Below, piece after piece: positions 13,321-26,299 of a stretch of 64,000 nt of DNA. A model generated the notes under the pieces. The model searched no databases, was not told where the DNA came from, and was given only the letters and a program-made list of their open reading frames with translations. How positions within the stretch are numbered: position 1 is the first letter of the stretch; the number at the start of each line of letters is the position of its first letter. The translations under genes were made by a program, and so were the position numbers. The DNA lies in contig NC_046680.1 in the NCBI RefSeq assembly GCF_009870125.1, forward strand, positions 7,874,001-7,938,000, read 5' to 3'. The DNA comes from Drosophila pseudoobscura. Its lineage: Eukaryota > Arthropoda > Insecta > Diptera > Drosophilidae.

Positions 13321-15120
13321 TAACAAAAAAAGACATCTTCATGAAACAAACTGCATTTGAAAGAAAAATCTTTCAGAATGTAATCTGCTTAATTAAATTA
13401 TGCTATAGTGTCTACAGTGCTTCACAATAATGGGTTAAAGTTCAACTTTTTTGCCGGTGCATATTTTCCTATGTAAAATGCTAAATAATTTTTGTTTTGT
13501 TTTATCGATAAAGTACTTTTAATATTGTTTTTTGCTATAAAAACTATTTTGTATTTCATTTTTAACTTAACATAATATTAAAAAATTTAATTAAAAAAAT
13601 GTTTAGTTATTTATACAGTAATTTTGTTTTTCTCAAAGAATGTCGGTGATGAGCTTTTATCGCTTGTGTTTCTAAATCCTTGTTTCAATCCTGGTCAAAA
13701 CGACAGGTAAAGGTAGAAATACTAGCCTGCATATTCATACGTAACCAACAACATAATTGAGGTAGCGCGAGATTGAAAATTATTCTAATATTGAGTGTAC
13801 TTGAGCATATGGATTCATTAGTTGCTAACTTTTGAGCAGTTTTTCACCTTTGACTGCTCTTTACAAAAATATATCCCTAAATTTTCCCGAGATTTTGTTT
13901 GTATATGTTCCTTGAACTATTTATTACCTAAGTCTAAAAGCCCTTTCTGCGCTTCGGAGCCGTTTGGCTTCTATACCTATATACCTGTCACAACCTCGCA
14001 CTAAAAACGGTTAAAACATGATTTTGTATGGGATTTAAGAGCTGTGATAGCCATTTCTCTGGAAAATTCTCTATTAGATGCGTATATTCATTGCATCCAA
14101 AGCGCTAAAAAAATCTCCGACTTTTGCCATCTCTTTTCGTCGAAATCGCCACTGTGCGGCGCGCCGTGCCAAGATCCAGTTGGAAATTTGAGTGTGAAAA
14201 CGCAAACGCACTCAAGAGCGCGAGCTTTGGCTGCCGTGTTGGAGAACATTATTGAGATATTGAAGAAAACATTATAAAAGCTCATCTGAAACGGGAAAGT
14301 TTACTCTCTCACTCTCTCTCGGCTTCTTGGCTCAGATTCGTTTCGGTTTCTCTTGGGGAAAACACATTAAAACAGGAAAATATTATATTCCTAGAGACGG
14401 AAAGTAAGGAAAATTAGTTCGAAAATTCGAACTTAGAGCTTTTACAATACCAAATTTTATTTCTGTGGCTGAAGTAGCCGTAAAATAAGGGACTGAAATG
14501 AGATCATTCAAAATTTTATTTTATTGAAATATTTCGTAGATTTCTCTGCAATACGATTTACACAATAATTAAATTTAACATGTTTGGTGCGCTAATTTTG
14601 GCCAATTTAAAAAACAGCAGTTTTGCTCTTTTTTAATTTCGATAAATTTGATAAGCACGGTTCGATTATTGCTACCGCTTACCTATCAATAGATGGCGCT
14701 CATGTATGTAGAATACTCGATGGAGATGCGCGCCAAAGAACCATGGTTTAAATCTTATAGAAAACACCCAACAATTCCTAATAACGAAACATTTATTATT
14801 ATTTTTGATTTTTATTGAATAATTCTTATTTTTTTGTTTTTATTTGTATAATTTTTATTATAATTGTTATTCTTGATTTTGATTGAATAATGATTATTTC
14901 TGACTTTTATTGCTTGTGTTTTTTTGATGTTTGTCCCTATTTTCAACCTATTTCAACGATATTGTACAGTTCATCGTCTCTCTACAAAGACCAAGAATAG
15001 GTAAAAGGATATAAATACAAGATAATAATCAGATGCAAGAATATGTCTAAAACATATAAATTTGAGAAGAGGTCTTTATAAATTTCGATTATCTTCATAT
15101 AAAATTAACGAAATAGGGTA
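13320..15120. other. AT-rich intergenic DNA
   Basis: No gene seen. Long A/T tracts dominate. A CTCF-like 10-mer (agatggcgct) lies at 14,691-14,700, and a short GC-richer patch lies at about 14,150-14,240. Confidence 0.55.
14691..14700 (+). promoter_or_regulatory. CTCF-like core motif
   Basis: agatggcgct resembles the conserved AGRKGGCGC core bound by CTCF. A single 10-mer match is weak evidence on its own. Confidence 0.25.
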
Positions 15121-15440
15121 TAAAAAATACATGCATTATGTCTTTAAATACCAGCAACACTGCGCCATTTTTTTGTTGCTGAACTATTTTGTTTAGGCCT
15201 TGTTTTAGCCAAAATCAAATTAAAGCAAGGACTAAAAACTGGCCAGTCAAGTAGAAAATTGATTCATTAAACGTATTAAATTATGTGGGCATGGCTAAAT
15301 ATTCTACATAGCTTGTAATATTCGACGGAATATGAAAAACGAGGAATATGTATAGTAGAACTGGATTTCGTCAGTATATTTACGGAATATTTTGAAAATG
15401 AGACGGTATATTTTGAAATATTTCTGTGGGACGGTATATT
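15120..15440 (-). repeat. Dispersed AT-rich repeat, partial copy
   Basis: Contains the family hallmarks (ttaaagcaaggactaaaaac, gtgggcatggctaaatattc, attcgacggaatatgaaaaa). Its reverse complement reappears at 27,608-27,755. It opens the left repeat array upstream of CycB. Confidence 0.7.
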
Positions 15441-15455
15441 TTAACGATGAGTCCG

Positions 15456-15466
15456 CGGTCACACTG
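15456..15466 (+). promoter_or_regulatory. Ohler motif-1 (M1BP) site
   Basis: cggtcacactg matches the Drosophila core-promoter motif YGGTCACACTR exactly. It sits four bases before the CGATA cluster. No coding start lies within 2 kb downstream, so it may be a repeat-borne copy rather than an active promoter. Confidence 0.4.
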
Positions 15467-15469
15467 CTG

Positions 15470-15540
15470 TCGATAGTGGGCACCATCGATAGTAGACGAT
15501 AGGTTTTCGAAAAACATCGACAGTGCAATAGATAGTTCTC
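15470..15540. promoter_or_regulatory. CGATA/CGAT cluster, left
   Basis: Three CGATA words (gtcgatagtg, atcgatagta, gacgatagg) and one CGACA variant lie within 70 bp. Clustered CGATA is the recognition pattern of BEAF-32 and overlaps DREF sites. An inverted relative of the same arrangement lies at 26,190-26,262. Confidence 0.45.
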
Positions 15541-15581
15541 CACCTCTAGTTCAAAAAACATCGCAGACATTTAATATTAAT

Positions 15582-16195
15582 TTAATTTTCAATGTTATAA
15601 AGAAATCCAATAAATGCAAGTATTTCGAATAGGCCAATCATGTATAGAATTGATTCACCAATCGTACAAAATTGAGTGGGCATGGCTAAATGTTCTATAT
15701 AGCTAATGATATTCGACGGAAGATCAAAATTGAGCAATATGGTTGCAAATCCTTGATTGAGAACGATTAACCTAGTATAAGCCAAGGGGGTATTTAAATT
15801 TTCCACCAAAAATAATGAAAATTTAATAGTTTTAGCGCAGTTTAGGTGGAGTTTGTGGTGTTTTTTGCAAGTTAAAGGGAAGGATAGGATGGATCTACAA
15901 GAAGAATTTACAATCGTTCATAGTTTTCGCCATTTACCTCAAGTAGTTGAACTATTTAAATAAAGGGCGCTGAAGTGGGATAAGATCGTAAAATAGAACT
16001 TGAATTCGTCAGTATATTTACGGTATGTTTTTAAAATCATACGGTATTTTTTGGTTTATTTCTGAGGGTCAGCCGGTATATTTTAAAATAAATTCCGTTC
16101 CGCTTATCGCACGAAAACATCGATAAGCGGAGACTCCTTATATCGATATTCCCAGACCCAAGTAGCACTTGCATAGCCTTTCAAATTCAAATGAT
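15582..16195 (-). repeat. Dispersed repeat copy U1
   Basis: About 600 bp beginning ttcaatgttataaagaaatc and ending with the segment cagacccaagtagcacttgc that also abuts CycB. It is nearly identical to 17,023-17,620 (offset about 1,440 bp). It contains a degenerate 75-codon minus-strand frame (MVENLNTPLAYTRLIVLNQG...) also present in the second copy. I do not recognise it as a transposase and treat it as chance within a repeat. Confidence 0.75.
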
Positions 16196-16196
16196 G

Positions 16197-16640
16197 TCAA
16201 TTTTCAATGTTATATAGAAATCCAAAAAATGCAAGTATTTCGAATAGGCCAATCATGTATAGAATTGATTCATTAATCGTACAAAACTGAGTGGGCATGG
16301 CTAAATGTTCTATATAGCTAATAATATTTGACGGAACATTAAAATTAAGCAGTATGGTTGCCAATCCTTGGTGGAGAACGATTAACCTATTATAAGCCAA
16401 GGGGATATTTAAATTTTCCACCGAAAATAATGAAAATTTAATAATTTTAGCGCAGTTCAGGTGGAGTTCGTTAGGTTTTTTTGCAAGTTAAGGGGAAGGA
16501 TAGGATGGATCTACAAGAAGAATTTACAATCGTTCATAGTTTTCGCCATTTACCTCAAGTAGCTGAATTATTTAAATAGAGGGGGCATAAGTGGGATAAG
16601 TTCGGCTTTTCATCATACGAGACGGTATATTGTAGTTGAA
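16197..16640 (-). repeat. Dispersed repeat copy U2
   Basis: The same family as U1 with more substitutions. It aligns from ttcaatgttatatagaaatc through the tttacctcaagtagctgaat segment, then diverges. A homologous minus-strand frame (MENLNIPLAYNRLIVLHQG...) persists. Confidence 0.75.
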
Positions 16641-16659
16641 GAGCATAAACAGCAATTGC

Positions 16660-17022
16660 CGTAGCAAGACAACAAATCAAGTATTTAAAACAAACCAATC
16701 TTGTAGAAAATTGATTCCTTGATCGGATAAAATAATGTGGGCACGGCTAAATATTCTATATAGCTTGTAATATTCGACGGAATATGAAAAACGAGTAATG
16801 TGTAAAATATACCTTGAATTCGACAGTATATTTACGGTATGTTTTTATATTCATACGGTATTTTTTGGTATATTTCTGAGGGTCAGCCGGTATATTTAAA
16901 AATAAATTCCGTTCCGCTTATCGCACGAAAACATCGATAAGCTTAAACTCTTTATATCGATATTTCCAGACCCAAGTAGCACTTGCATAGCCTTTCAAAT
17001 TCAAATGATGTTAATTTTCAAT
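16660..17022 (-). repeat. Partial repeat copy with CycB-promoter-like tail
   Basis: Starts with a divergent piece (gtgggcacggctaaatattc) and runs into the same 3' tail with acatcgataagc and tatatcgatatt found in front of CycB. Confidence 0.7.
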
Positions 17023-17620
17023 GTTATATAGAAATCCAATAAATGCAAGTATTTCGAATATGCCAATCATGTATAGAATTGATTCATCAATCGTATAAAA
17101 TTAAGTGGGCATGGCTAAATGTTCTATATAGCTAATGATATTCGACGGAAGATCAAAATTGAGCAATATGGTTGCAAATCCTTGATTGAGAACGATTAAC
17201 CTAGTATAAGCCAAGGGGGTATTTAAATTTTCCACCAAAAATAATGAAAATTTAATAGTTTTAGCGCAGTTTAGGTGGAGTTTGTGGTGTTTTTTGCAAG
17301 TTAAAGGGAAGGATAGGATGGATCTACAAGAAGAATTTACAATCGTTCATAGTTTTCGCCATTTACCTCAAGTAGTTGAACTATTTAAATAAAGGGCGCT
17401 GAAGTGGGATAAGATCGTAAAATAGAACTTGAATTCGTCAGTATATTTACGGTATGTTTTTAAAATCATACGGTATTTTTTGGTATATTTCTGAGGGTCA
17501 GCCGGTATATTTTAAAATAAATTCCGTTCCGCTTATCGCACGAAAACATCGATAAGCTTAAACTCTTTATATCGATATTCCCAGACCCAAGTAGCACTTG
17601 CATGGCCTTTCAAATTCAAA
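17023..17620 (-). repeat. Dispersed repeat copy U3
   Basis: Almost identical to U1. Its tail at 17,525-17,620 is continuous with the unique DNA leading to the CycB start codon 250 bp further on. Confidence 0.75.
17540..17595 (+). promoter_or_regulatory. DRE-containing proximal upstream segment of CycB
   Basis: Holds acatcgataagc and a perfect DRE octamer TATCGATA within tatatcgatatt. DREF drives many replication and mitotic genes, so a DRE about 300 bp before the Cyclin B start codon is plausible control. The same module is present twice more, at about 16,095-16,165 and 16,920-16,975. Confidence 0.5.
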
Positions 17621-17873
17621 CTGCAATCTTCGCTTCGCATCGTGCGGCAGAGCCCGACTCTTGACAAAAAAAAATCAGAAACTTAGTCACTTTCGACTTA
17701 ACAATTGTAAATTATATTATCAAATAATTTAAAATCGCTCACATATAAGTCGGTGACTGAAAAACAATTTGCGTTTCGAATTCAAATCGACGCGCTAACA
17801 AGACCAAGGAAAAGATAACTAAAGCGTCGCTTCGTGTGTGTTAATTGTATATTTGTTTAAAAACCCAGTCAAA

Positions 17874-20043
17874 ATGGTCGGCACATTGAAAATGCGCGGG
17901 GATGAGGTAAGTTTTCTAATGTTTAATAATTTTCATAGCGACATGATAGAAAAGGGCCGATCGCGGCGCAGGGACGCCATTGCTGCATCGGCAGAAGGGA
18001 ATGAGGGAATAGAGTGCGTGAGAGAGTGGGAAGAGTGGAAGAGAGAGAGAGAGAGGGTGAGAATGTTCCGTTTGTCAATCTCTTTGTTGTTTTTTCCATG
18101 CCAGCCGCGGGTGCATTTTGGCGCACTTTTACAATTGCGGTACTTTTACCGCTTATCACTCTCTACTATTACCCACTAAATCTCGGAGCATTACGGTTCT
18201 TTGCAAAAATGGCCGCCGGCCATTGCCATTTAATGTATTTTAGTAAATGGATATAAATTGTTTTTGTAGAATGCCTCGGAAAATATAAACCAGGTCCAAC
18301 TTAAGAAATTGACAGTGCCTTCAAATGAGGCAACCACAAAACGTGCTGCTTTGGGCGATCTGCAGAACCGCGGGTTGAACCGCGCCATTGCCGCCAAAGA
18401 TGTGGCCCAGAAAGAGTAAGTGCAGCTCCCATTCCAGTGCAACCGCTTGCTTATTGCGGACCGCTTCGATTCTCCTTGCAGATTGAAAGAATCGAAGCTG
18501 CCGAATGTGTTGCGCAACGCCAAGGCCCGCGTGGACACGCACTGGAAGAAGCAGCCAGTGGGTGCCAGCAATGTCAACGGTGCCGTGCTGGCCAAGCCCA
18601 CTGAGGGTGGAGTGGCGGCACTGCTGCGCGCCAACTCTGTACGCACCCATACCGCCCCCTCGGGTGTTCTGCTCACCCGTCAGGTCTCGGCCAGCACCCT
18701 GATCCGTGGCGATAAGGCGGCCGCTGAGGCGACCAGCAAGCGTAAGTTTCGATTGCAAATCAAGTCCAAGACCATATCCCAATCCCAAACAGTTACAGTC
18801 AAGCCAAAGTCGGAGACCGGCTCCAGCGATCAGGTCAATGCGCCTGAGCCCACATTGCGTCGCGAGGACAGCAATCTGTCCAAGAAATCCCTGACCAAGC
18901 TGCGGGCTGCAATGGGCAAACCAGTGATGGGTGTGGCCGGTCTGAGGAAGGAGCCTGTGGCCGTGCTCAAGAAAGAGCCGTCTGTGGTCATCAAGAAGGA
19001 TGTCGTCGGTCCGGTCCGGAGCGAAAGCACCGATAGGGGTGCCATACTGAAGCCATCGACAACCATTCAGCCTTCAATGTCCTTGTCCAGCAAGCGATTG
19101 GCCGGCATCGAAGACATCGATGCCCACGACAAGGATAACCTCGTGCTCGTTTCAGAGTATGTCAACGATATCTACGACTATCTGTACAAGCTGGAGATCG
19201 AGCAGCCGATTCACAACGATCACTTGGCCGGGCAGAAGGAGGTCTCCCACAAGATGCGCGCAGTGCTGATCGACTGGATCAACGAGGTGCACTTGCAATT
19301 CCATCTGGCTGCCGAGACCTTCCAGCTGGCCGTGGCCATCATCGATCGCTATCTGCAGGTGGTCAAGAATACGAAGCGCAGCAATCTGCAGCTGGTGGGC
19401 GTGACGGCCCTCTTCATCGCCACCAAATACGAGGAGCTCTTCCCGCCAGCCATTAACGACTTTGTCTTCATCACCGATGACACCTACTCGGCCCGGGAGA
19501 TCCGCATGATGGAGCTGCAGATCTTCAAGGCCATCGATTGTAATCTGTCGCGTCCGCTCCCGATTCATTTCCTTCGGCGCTACTCAAAGGCCGCTGGGGC
19601 AGAGGATGAGCACCATGCCATGTCCAAGTATTTTGTGGAATTGGCTTCGGTCGACTACGATTTGGCTAGCTATAAGCCGTCAGAGGTGGGTTCGGCACAC
19701 AGACTTCAATCATGTAATGTCATAATGTTTTCCATGCTTCTTTCAGATTGCTGCAGCCTCGCTGTTTCTGTCGCTCCACTTGCTCAATGGCAACTACCGT
19801 GCCAGCACTGGCTTCAACGACAAGCACTGGACACCGACGCTGGCCTACTACTCTCGCTACACGGCCACGCACTTGAGGCCCATCACTCGACAGATCGCCA
19901 AGTTGGCTCGCGATGCACCACAGGCCAAGCTGAAGGCCATCCACAACAAGTACCAGGGCAACAAGTTCCAAAAGATCGCGCTCAGAACCGAGCTGAGCGG
20001 CCCCCTGATGGACTCCATTGTGGGCCAGAGCCTGAAGAAGTAG
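17874..20043 (+). CDS. CycB: G2/mitotic-specific Cyclin B
   Basis: Regulatory subunit of CDK1 that drives entry into mitosis. Coding exons are 17,874-17,906, 18,270-18,415, 18,482-19,685 and 19,747-20,043, giving 559 residues. Phases close and the introns are 363, 66 and 61 nt. The start MVGTLKMRGDE matches the fly protein. A destruction box RAALGDLQN lies at residues 36-44. A variable linker runs to about residue 260, and the cyclin box starts around M318-RAVLIDWINEV with LFIATKYEE further on. The C-terminal cyclin fold ends MDSIVGQSLKK. Where I remember a KEN box in D. melanogaster, this protein reads DKDNL. The second coding half (LSSKRLAGIEDID onward) is near identical to the melanogaster protein, while the linker is longer and diverged. 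A cryptic in-frame 57-nt intron-like segment lies at 18,742-18,798. Confidence 0.97.
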
Positions 20044-20659
20044 TCTGGGCCCACTTCACATCCCCTCACAAATGCCCCCAAATATTTAGTTTAGTTTAAT
20101 TTGTTTTCATTTTTAAATTTTTAGCGTATTCCCATATTTTCGTTCGTTTGGACGTTTCGTGTTCGTTATAAGTTTGTGTAATACCAGAAGTCCATGTCGC
20201 CTACATTTATAATAATCGTAGAAAATCAGGGTCCCTCTGCTGTGCGTCCCGCGTTTGTGTCATGGCCGCCCCGATGCGATCAACGACAAAGGCATTCTTC
20301 ACTTGATTATGGTTCGGTTCCTCCAACTCGAGCGGCTGCTTCAGCCCCTTGGCTAGGTGGCCGCTGAGTGGGAGGGATCTTGAACCGAAACTGGAACTCC
20401 TGCTCCTCCCCCTAAGGGCACACCTCTAGAGTGAGAGAGAGTGGACGAGCACAAACCGCAATACACAATACACAAGGACACTGAGAGCCAGGTGTGTGAG
20501 TGGGCAACGAGTACATTTGCTGGCTGAACATATCGGCGTTGTCTCTCAAAGTACATATACCATCTAATATATTATACCCATGCGATAGACTATTTTTATG
20601 ATTCAATTTGTATTAGAGTTTAAATTTGATTGGAAATTGTGTTCGTTCAATGCATTAAG

Positions 20660-20665
20660 AATAAA
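20660..20665 (+). promoter_or_regulatory. Polyadenylation signal of CycB
   Basis: AATAAA about 620 nt after the CycB stop codon. A second AATAAA at 20,827-20,832 would give a longer 3' UTR. Fly CycB is known for alternative 3' UTRs that control germline translation. Confidence 0.55.
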
Positions 20666-22787
20666 TCCAAAAAATTGTGCAAAAATATTATATTCTTCCA
20701 AATCCTGAGCTGAGAGTTTATAATCTAGGCATAATAGATGTAATGGATTTCGCACATCTAACAAATTATTTAATTGCATAATTTAAGCAAGGAATAACAC
20801 AATTCTTTCCAGCGAATGTCGTGGCAAATAAAGTTTTGTATTGTATAATTTTAAAAAGTACGAAATTTTTGGACCTTTTCTTGACATATGTATGTATGTA
20901 TCCTCAATCTCCGAGGCCGGCAGCGGCAGCTGATTCCAACTGTGAGAACGAAATCTCAGGCAGGCGCTAGACAGACCCTTTCCATTGTCCTGGCTTATCA
21001 ATGCTGCTGAACACACAGAGGTGGAAAAGGTCACCTTCCCGATCACAGGTCAGTTTTTCGTCTTCTGCTTTCCCTTCCTTCTGCCAACCGCTTCATTTCT
21101 CATTTCGTTTCTTTTCCATTATGCTGCTGTGTCGTTCCATTGGAAACGGTAATTGCCCAAGCACATTGCTCGCACGTGTCTCTGTGTGTGTTTGCGTGTG
21201 TGTGCGGGGTGTCACTGTGTGCATGGGTCTCTTCATTCGTCGCTTCCAGACCGAACCGTTGTTCCGTGCCCATACCATTCCGTTCTCCACTTTCTGGATT
21301 TGCTGTGCGCCTGTTCGAAATTTAAGTTTGACGGTTTTATGGCTCTCATTAATTTCGACACTTTTACGGTCAAACAAATGCAATAAAAAGAAAGTAGACC
21401 CCGTCTGGCCGAGGGGGGCGGAGCACACAAGTACAAAGGAGAAGAGATATATAAAAAAAGAGCGGAAGAGAGGAGTGTGTAGGCCCGCCAGAGTAATGTA
21501 TTTGTTTTGCCATTTGTTTGGCTCTGACTCTGCCTCCGCTCATATTTTATTTTGGATGCCATGCCACCGCCGTGTCATAAAAACTCCAATTCGTATAATT
21601 TGGGGGTTCGTTTCAGTTTCTGGACGGGCACAGGCGCTTAGGTTTCCTTGCTCTCGTTTCTGGGTCGCTGGTTGAGAAATATGCAGAGCATGAACCACCA
21701 CTGAACCACTGGAACAGCTCCTGACAGTTGCTGCCTCAGGTAACATACGCGGGGTGGCCTGGGGTCAGGTCAGAGGGAGGTTATGCAAAAGACGGAACAT
21801 CTTTCGACAGGGGAAGAGCAGCTGCTGATGGATCAGCTGAGAGCGAAGTCTCAGCTTAAGTAGTCCATAGTACTTATAATCTTTATGTTATTATATCGTC
21901 TCATATTATTGGCTTGACAAAAGATTTCGTGGAACATTTAGATAATAAGAATATTCCGAATTCTAGACTTTTGATCAAGCTGAACAAAAGGACTAATACC
22001 AAGGACTTTTGGAAACACTATTTAATATCTTCCACCAAACTTGTATAAAACTCTCATAAGAATACATATAAATAAATAGCCTTAATTTTCAGGTCCTGTA
22101 TTCTTTGATACTCATACGCAAAGAGCATAGGAATATATTATTACCGCCCTCTACTTATTCTTATTATTAAGAGAATCTCTTTGAGATCTTCTTGTCTGTG
22201 GCAAAATTCAAATAAAGACTACATTGCTCTTTTTTGGCTACGAACAATACCAATCAAAAGGTGTAAATCTTCAAAGAATGAAATGAATATAGCTCCTTTG
22301 ATAGTTCTTCGTTTAAAGTATAATTTAGTATCGTTTTTATTTCATCATCGTTTCACAATCATCCACAGACAGTATTCGACTATTCTCGATTACAATATTT
22401 AAAATATTGATTACACAATTTTTTAGGGTAGAAGAACAATGCAGGATTATCATTATCTTATGGTTGGAAGAACCACACGGATGTCGCTGAAATTCGAAAC
22501 TGGATCCGTCCATTCCGTGCCCCGTCCGCCGCCTTCCGCCTGCTCTCCCTCTCTCCCAAGATTTGTGGCATTTTGTGGCGCTGGGCGACGTGTCGGGGCA
22601 CGGAGCTGGCTGGAAACGCAGGAAAACATGAATGCGCAAAAGGGTTTTCTTTTGTTTTGTATAATTTGGTTTATCTTAAGTTGTAGTGTAGGCTTCTTTA
22701 TGATGTTATTCTTGATTATTAGATCTGCGCGCGGCAATGGGCAGTAATGAAATTGTTAGGGGACTTTCGACTTAGACAATATTCTAC

Positions 22788-22793
22788 TTTATT
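22788..22793 (-). promoter_or_regulatory. Polyadenylation signal of blw
   Basis: tttatt on the plus strand reads AATAAA on the minus strand, 74 nt beyond the blw stop codon, at a normal distance for a short 3' UTR. Confidence 0.75.
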
Positions 22794-22866
22794 GATCTTG
22801 CTTTTAGGGTAATCTCTCCGCCGCATCTAAGATGTTAAACCGCGCGGTTGACTGATGTTACAATTT

Positions 22867-25327
<2,461 letters not shown>

Positions 25328-25410
25328 TTTCTATACTTTTTAACTCTTTTGCCGCAGAAAATAATTAAATAATTCCCACACCAACTCCTCTCGTCGTAGA
25401 CTTTTTCAAT

Positions 25411-26171
25411 AGTGATGTAAGAAAAACATCGATGCATCGAGCATCGATGTTTTTCTGCCGATGTTCACTGATGTTTTCCGATGTTTTTGCTGCTACCGAT
25501 GTTGAGTGATGTATCGATGTTTTGCAAAACATCGGTAGTTTAATTTCATATTTGACTTAAAATGAATCAAATTTACTATAGATGGTATACATTTGTTTAA
25601 ATATGAAACTGCGAACGGCGTTAACATCATTCGAAGGCAACCCGTTGTGTGTTTGGGAAGTGTACTGTTCAGTCACAGACATATACCTTATTAACATTAC
25701 AGAATATACAGTACAATCTCATACACAAATACTCATAAATACAATTGGCCATGTCACTTCATGTCAATGAATATGACGACACGAAAATTACATTAGCAAC
25801 TAAGAGCACCAAAAAGGGTGAAGCAGTAAACTATTTACTCTATTGCTGCCAAGTACCTAAGTAAATGCACTGAAATGTAACCCCCGCACAGAGTAAGTGT
25901 ACCCTATCTAAAAATACACTCACATGGAGCCTGTGCGTTCCATCCCATACAATAAGAGTACCACTGCTAGCTATATAAGGAGATCCATTTGTTCAATAAA
26001 ACTCATTATCAGAAACAGTACCACAACTCCCTGTCACTAATTTTCCCATCGCAATCATCAGGTCCTGATTTCGCGGTCATACATCGATGCATCGAAGAAT
26101 AAATCCGATGTATCAATCCAACATCGATGTTTGATTTTGACAACATCGATGGACAACAAATTTACATCACT
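25411..26171. mobile_element. TIR element with CGAT-rich subterminal repeats
   Basis: A 761-bp segment bounded by a perfect 10-bp inverted repeat (agtgatgtaa at 25,411-25,420, ttacatcact at 26,162-26,171). Both ends carry many copies of catcgatgtt-like words. These include a perfect 14-bp inverted repeat with a 5-nt loop at 25,422-25,454 on the left and three acatcgatg-type words on the right. The sequence aat flanks both outer edges and may be a 3-bp target duplication. It has no transposase frame, so it would be non-autonomous. Subterminal repeat arrays of this kind are known in hAT-like and foldback elements. It lies 84 bp upstream of the blw start codon. Confidence 0.5.
25972..26000 (+). 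promoter_or_regulatory. TATA-like box followed by AATAAA inside the TIR element
   Basis: ctatataagg at about 25,971-25,980 and AATAAA at 25,995-26,000. Close TATA plus AATAAA is characteristic of LTR promoters with a very short R region, but I could not define LTR ends. Confidence 0.25.
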
Positions 26172-26189
26172 AATTTGGTGTAGAGGGAC

Positions 26190-26262
26190 ACTATCGATGG
26201 TAAGACACTATCGCGCTACTAAATATCGACGGTTCAATGTTTCGATAGTGGGCGATAGTGGG
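26190..26262. promoter_or_regulatory. CGATA/TATCG cluster, right
   Basis: At least five TATCG/CGATA words in 73 bp (actatcgatgg, cactatcgcg, aatatcgacg, ttcgatagtg, ggcgatagtg). It reads as an inverted relative of the cluster at 15,470-15,540. Confidence 0.45.
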
Positions 26263-26299
26263 AAGCACAGAACAACCGTGCAAGCGTCTTAGCCCACTA

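Larger units (their letters stand above)
20044..22866. other. CycB and blw 3' UTRs and spacer
   Basis: CycB is followed by AATAAA at 20,660-20,665 and again at 20,827-20,832. The blw 3' end has its own signal at 22,788-22,793 on the minus strand. Between them I see no gene. Short frames at 21,000-21,700 and 22,440-22,750 have no recognisable product. Confidence 0.6.

Noticed and set aside
12718-13323. 201-codon plus-strand open frame
   Set aside because: Starts with a hydrophobic run but then has low-complexity, Arg/Ser-rich sequence with no recognisable domain, no splice partners and strong overlap with open frames on the other strand, typical of a GC-rich noncoding block.
15582-16421. Two similar 74-75-codon minus-strand frames (LNTPLAYTRLIVLNQG / LNIPLAYNRLIVLHQG)
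   Set aside because: Similarity is explained by the duplicated repeat. The frames are short, AT-driven and not recognisable as transposase or reverse transcriptase.
18420-20099. 559-codon single frame across CycB ending in ...SLV
   Set aside because: The 5' part reads intron 2 and the 3' part reads through the 61-nt intron at 19,686. The spliced model restores the known C-terminal cyclin fold; the identical residue count is a coincidence.
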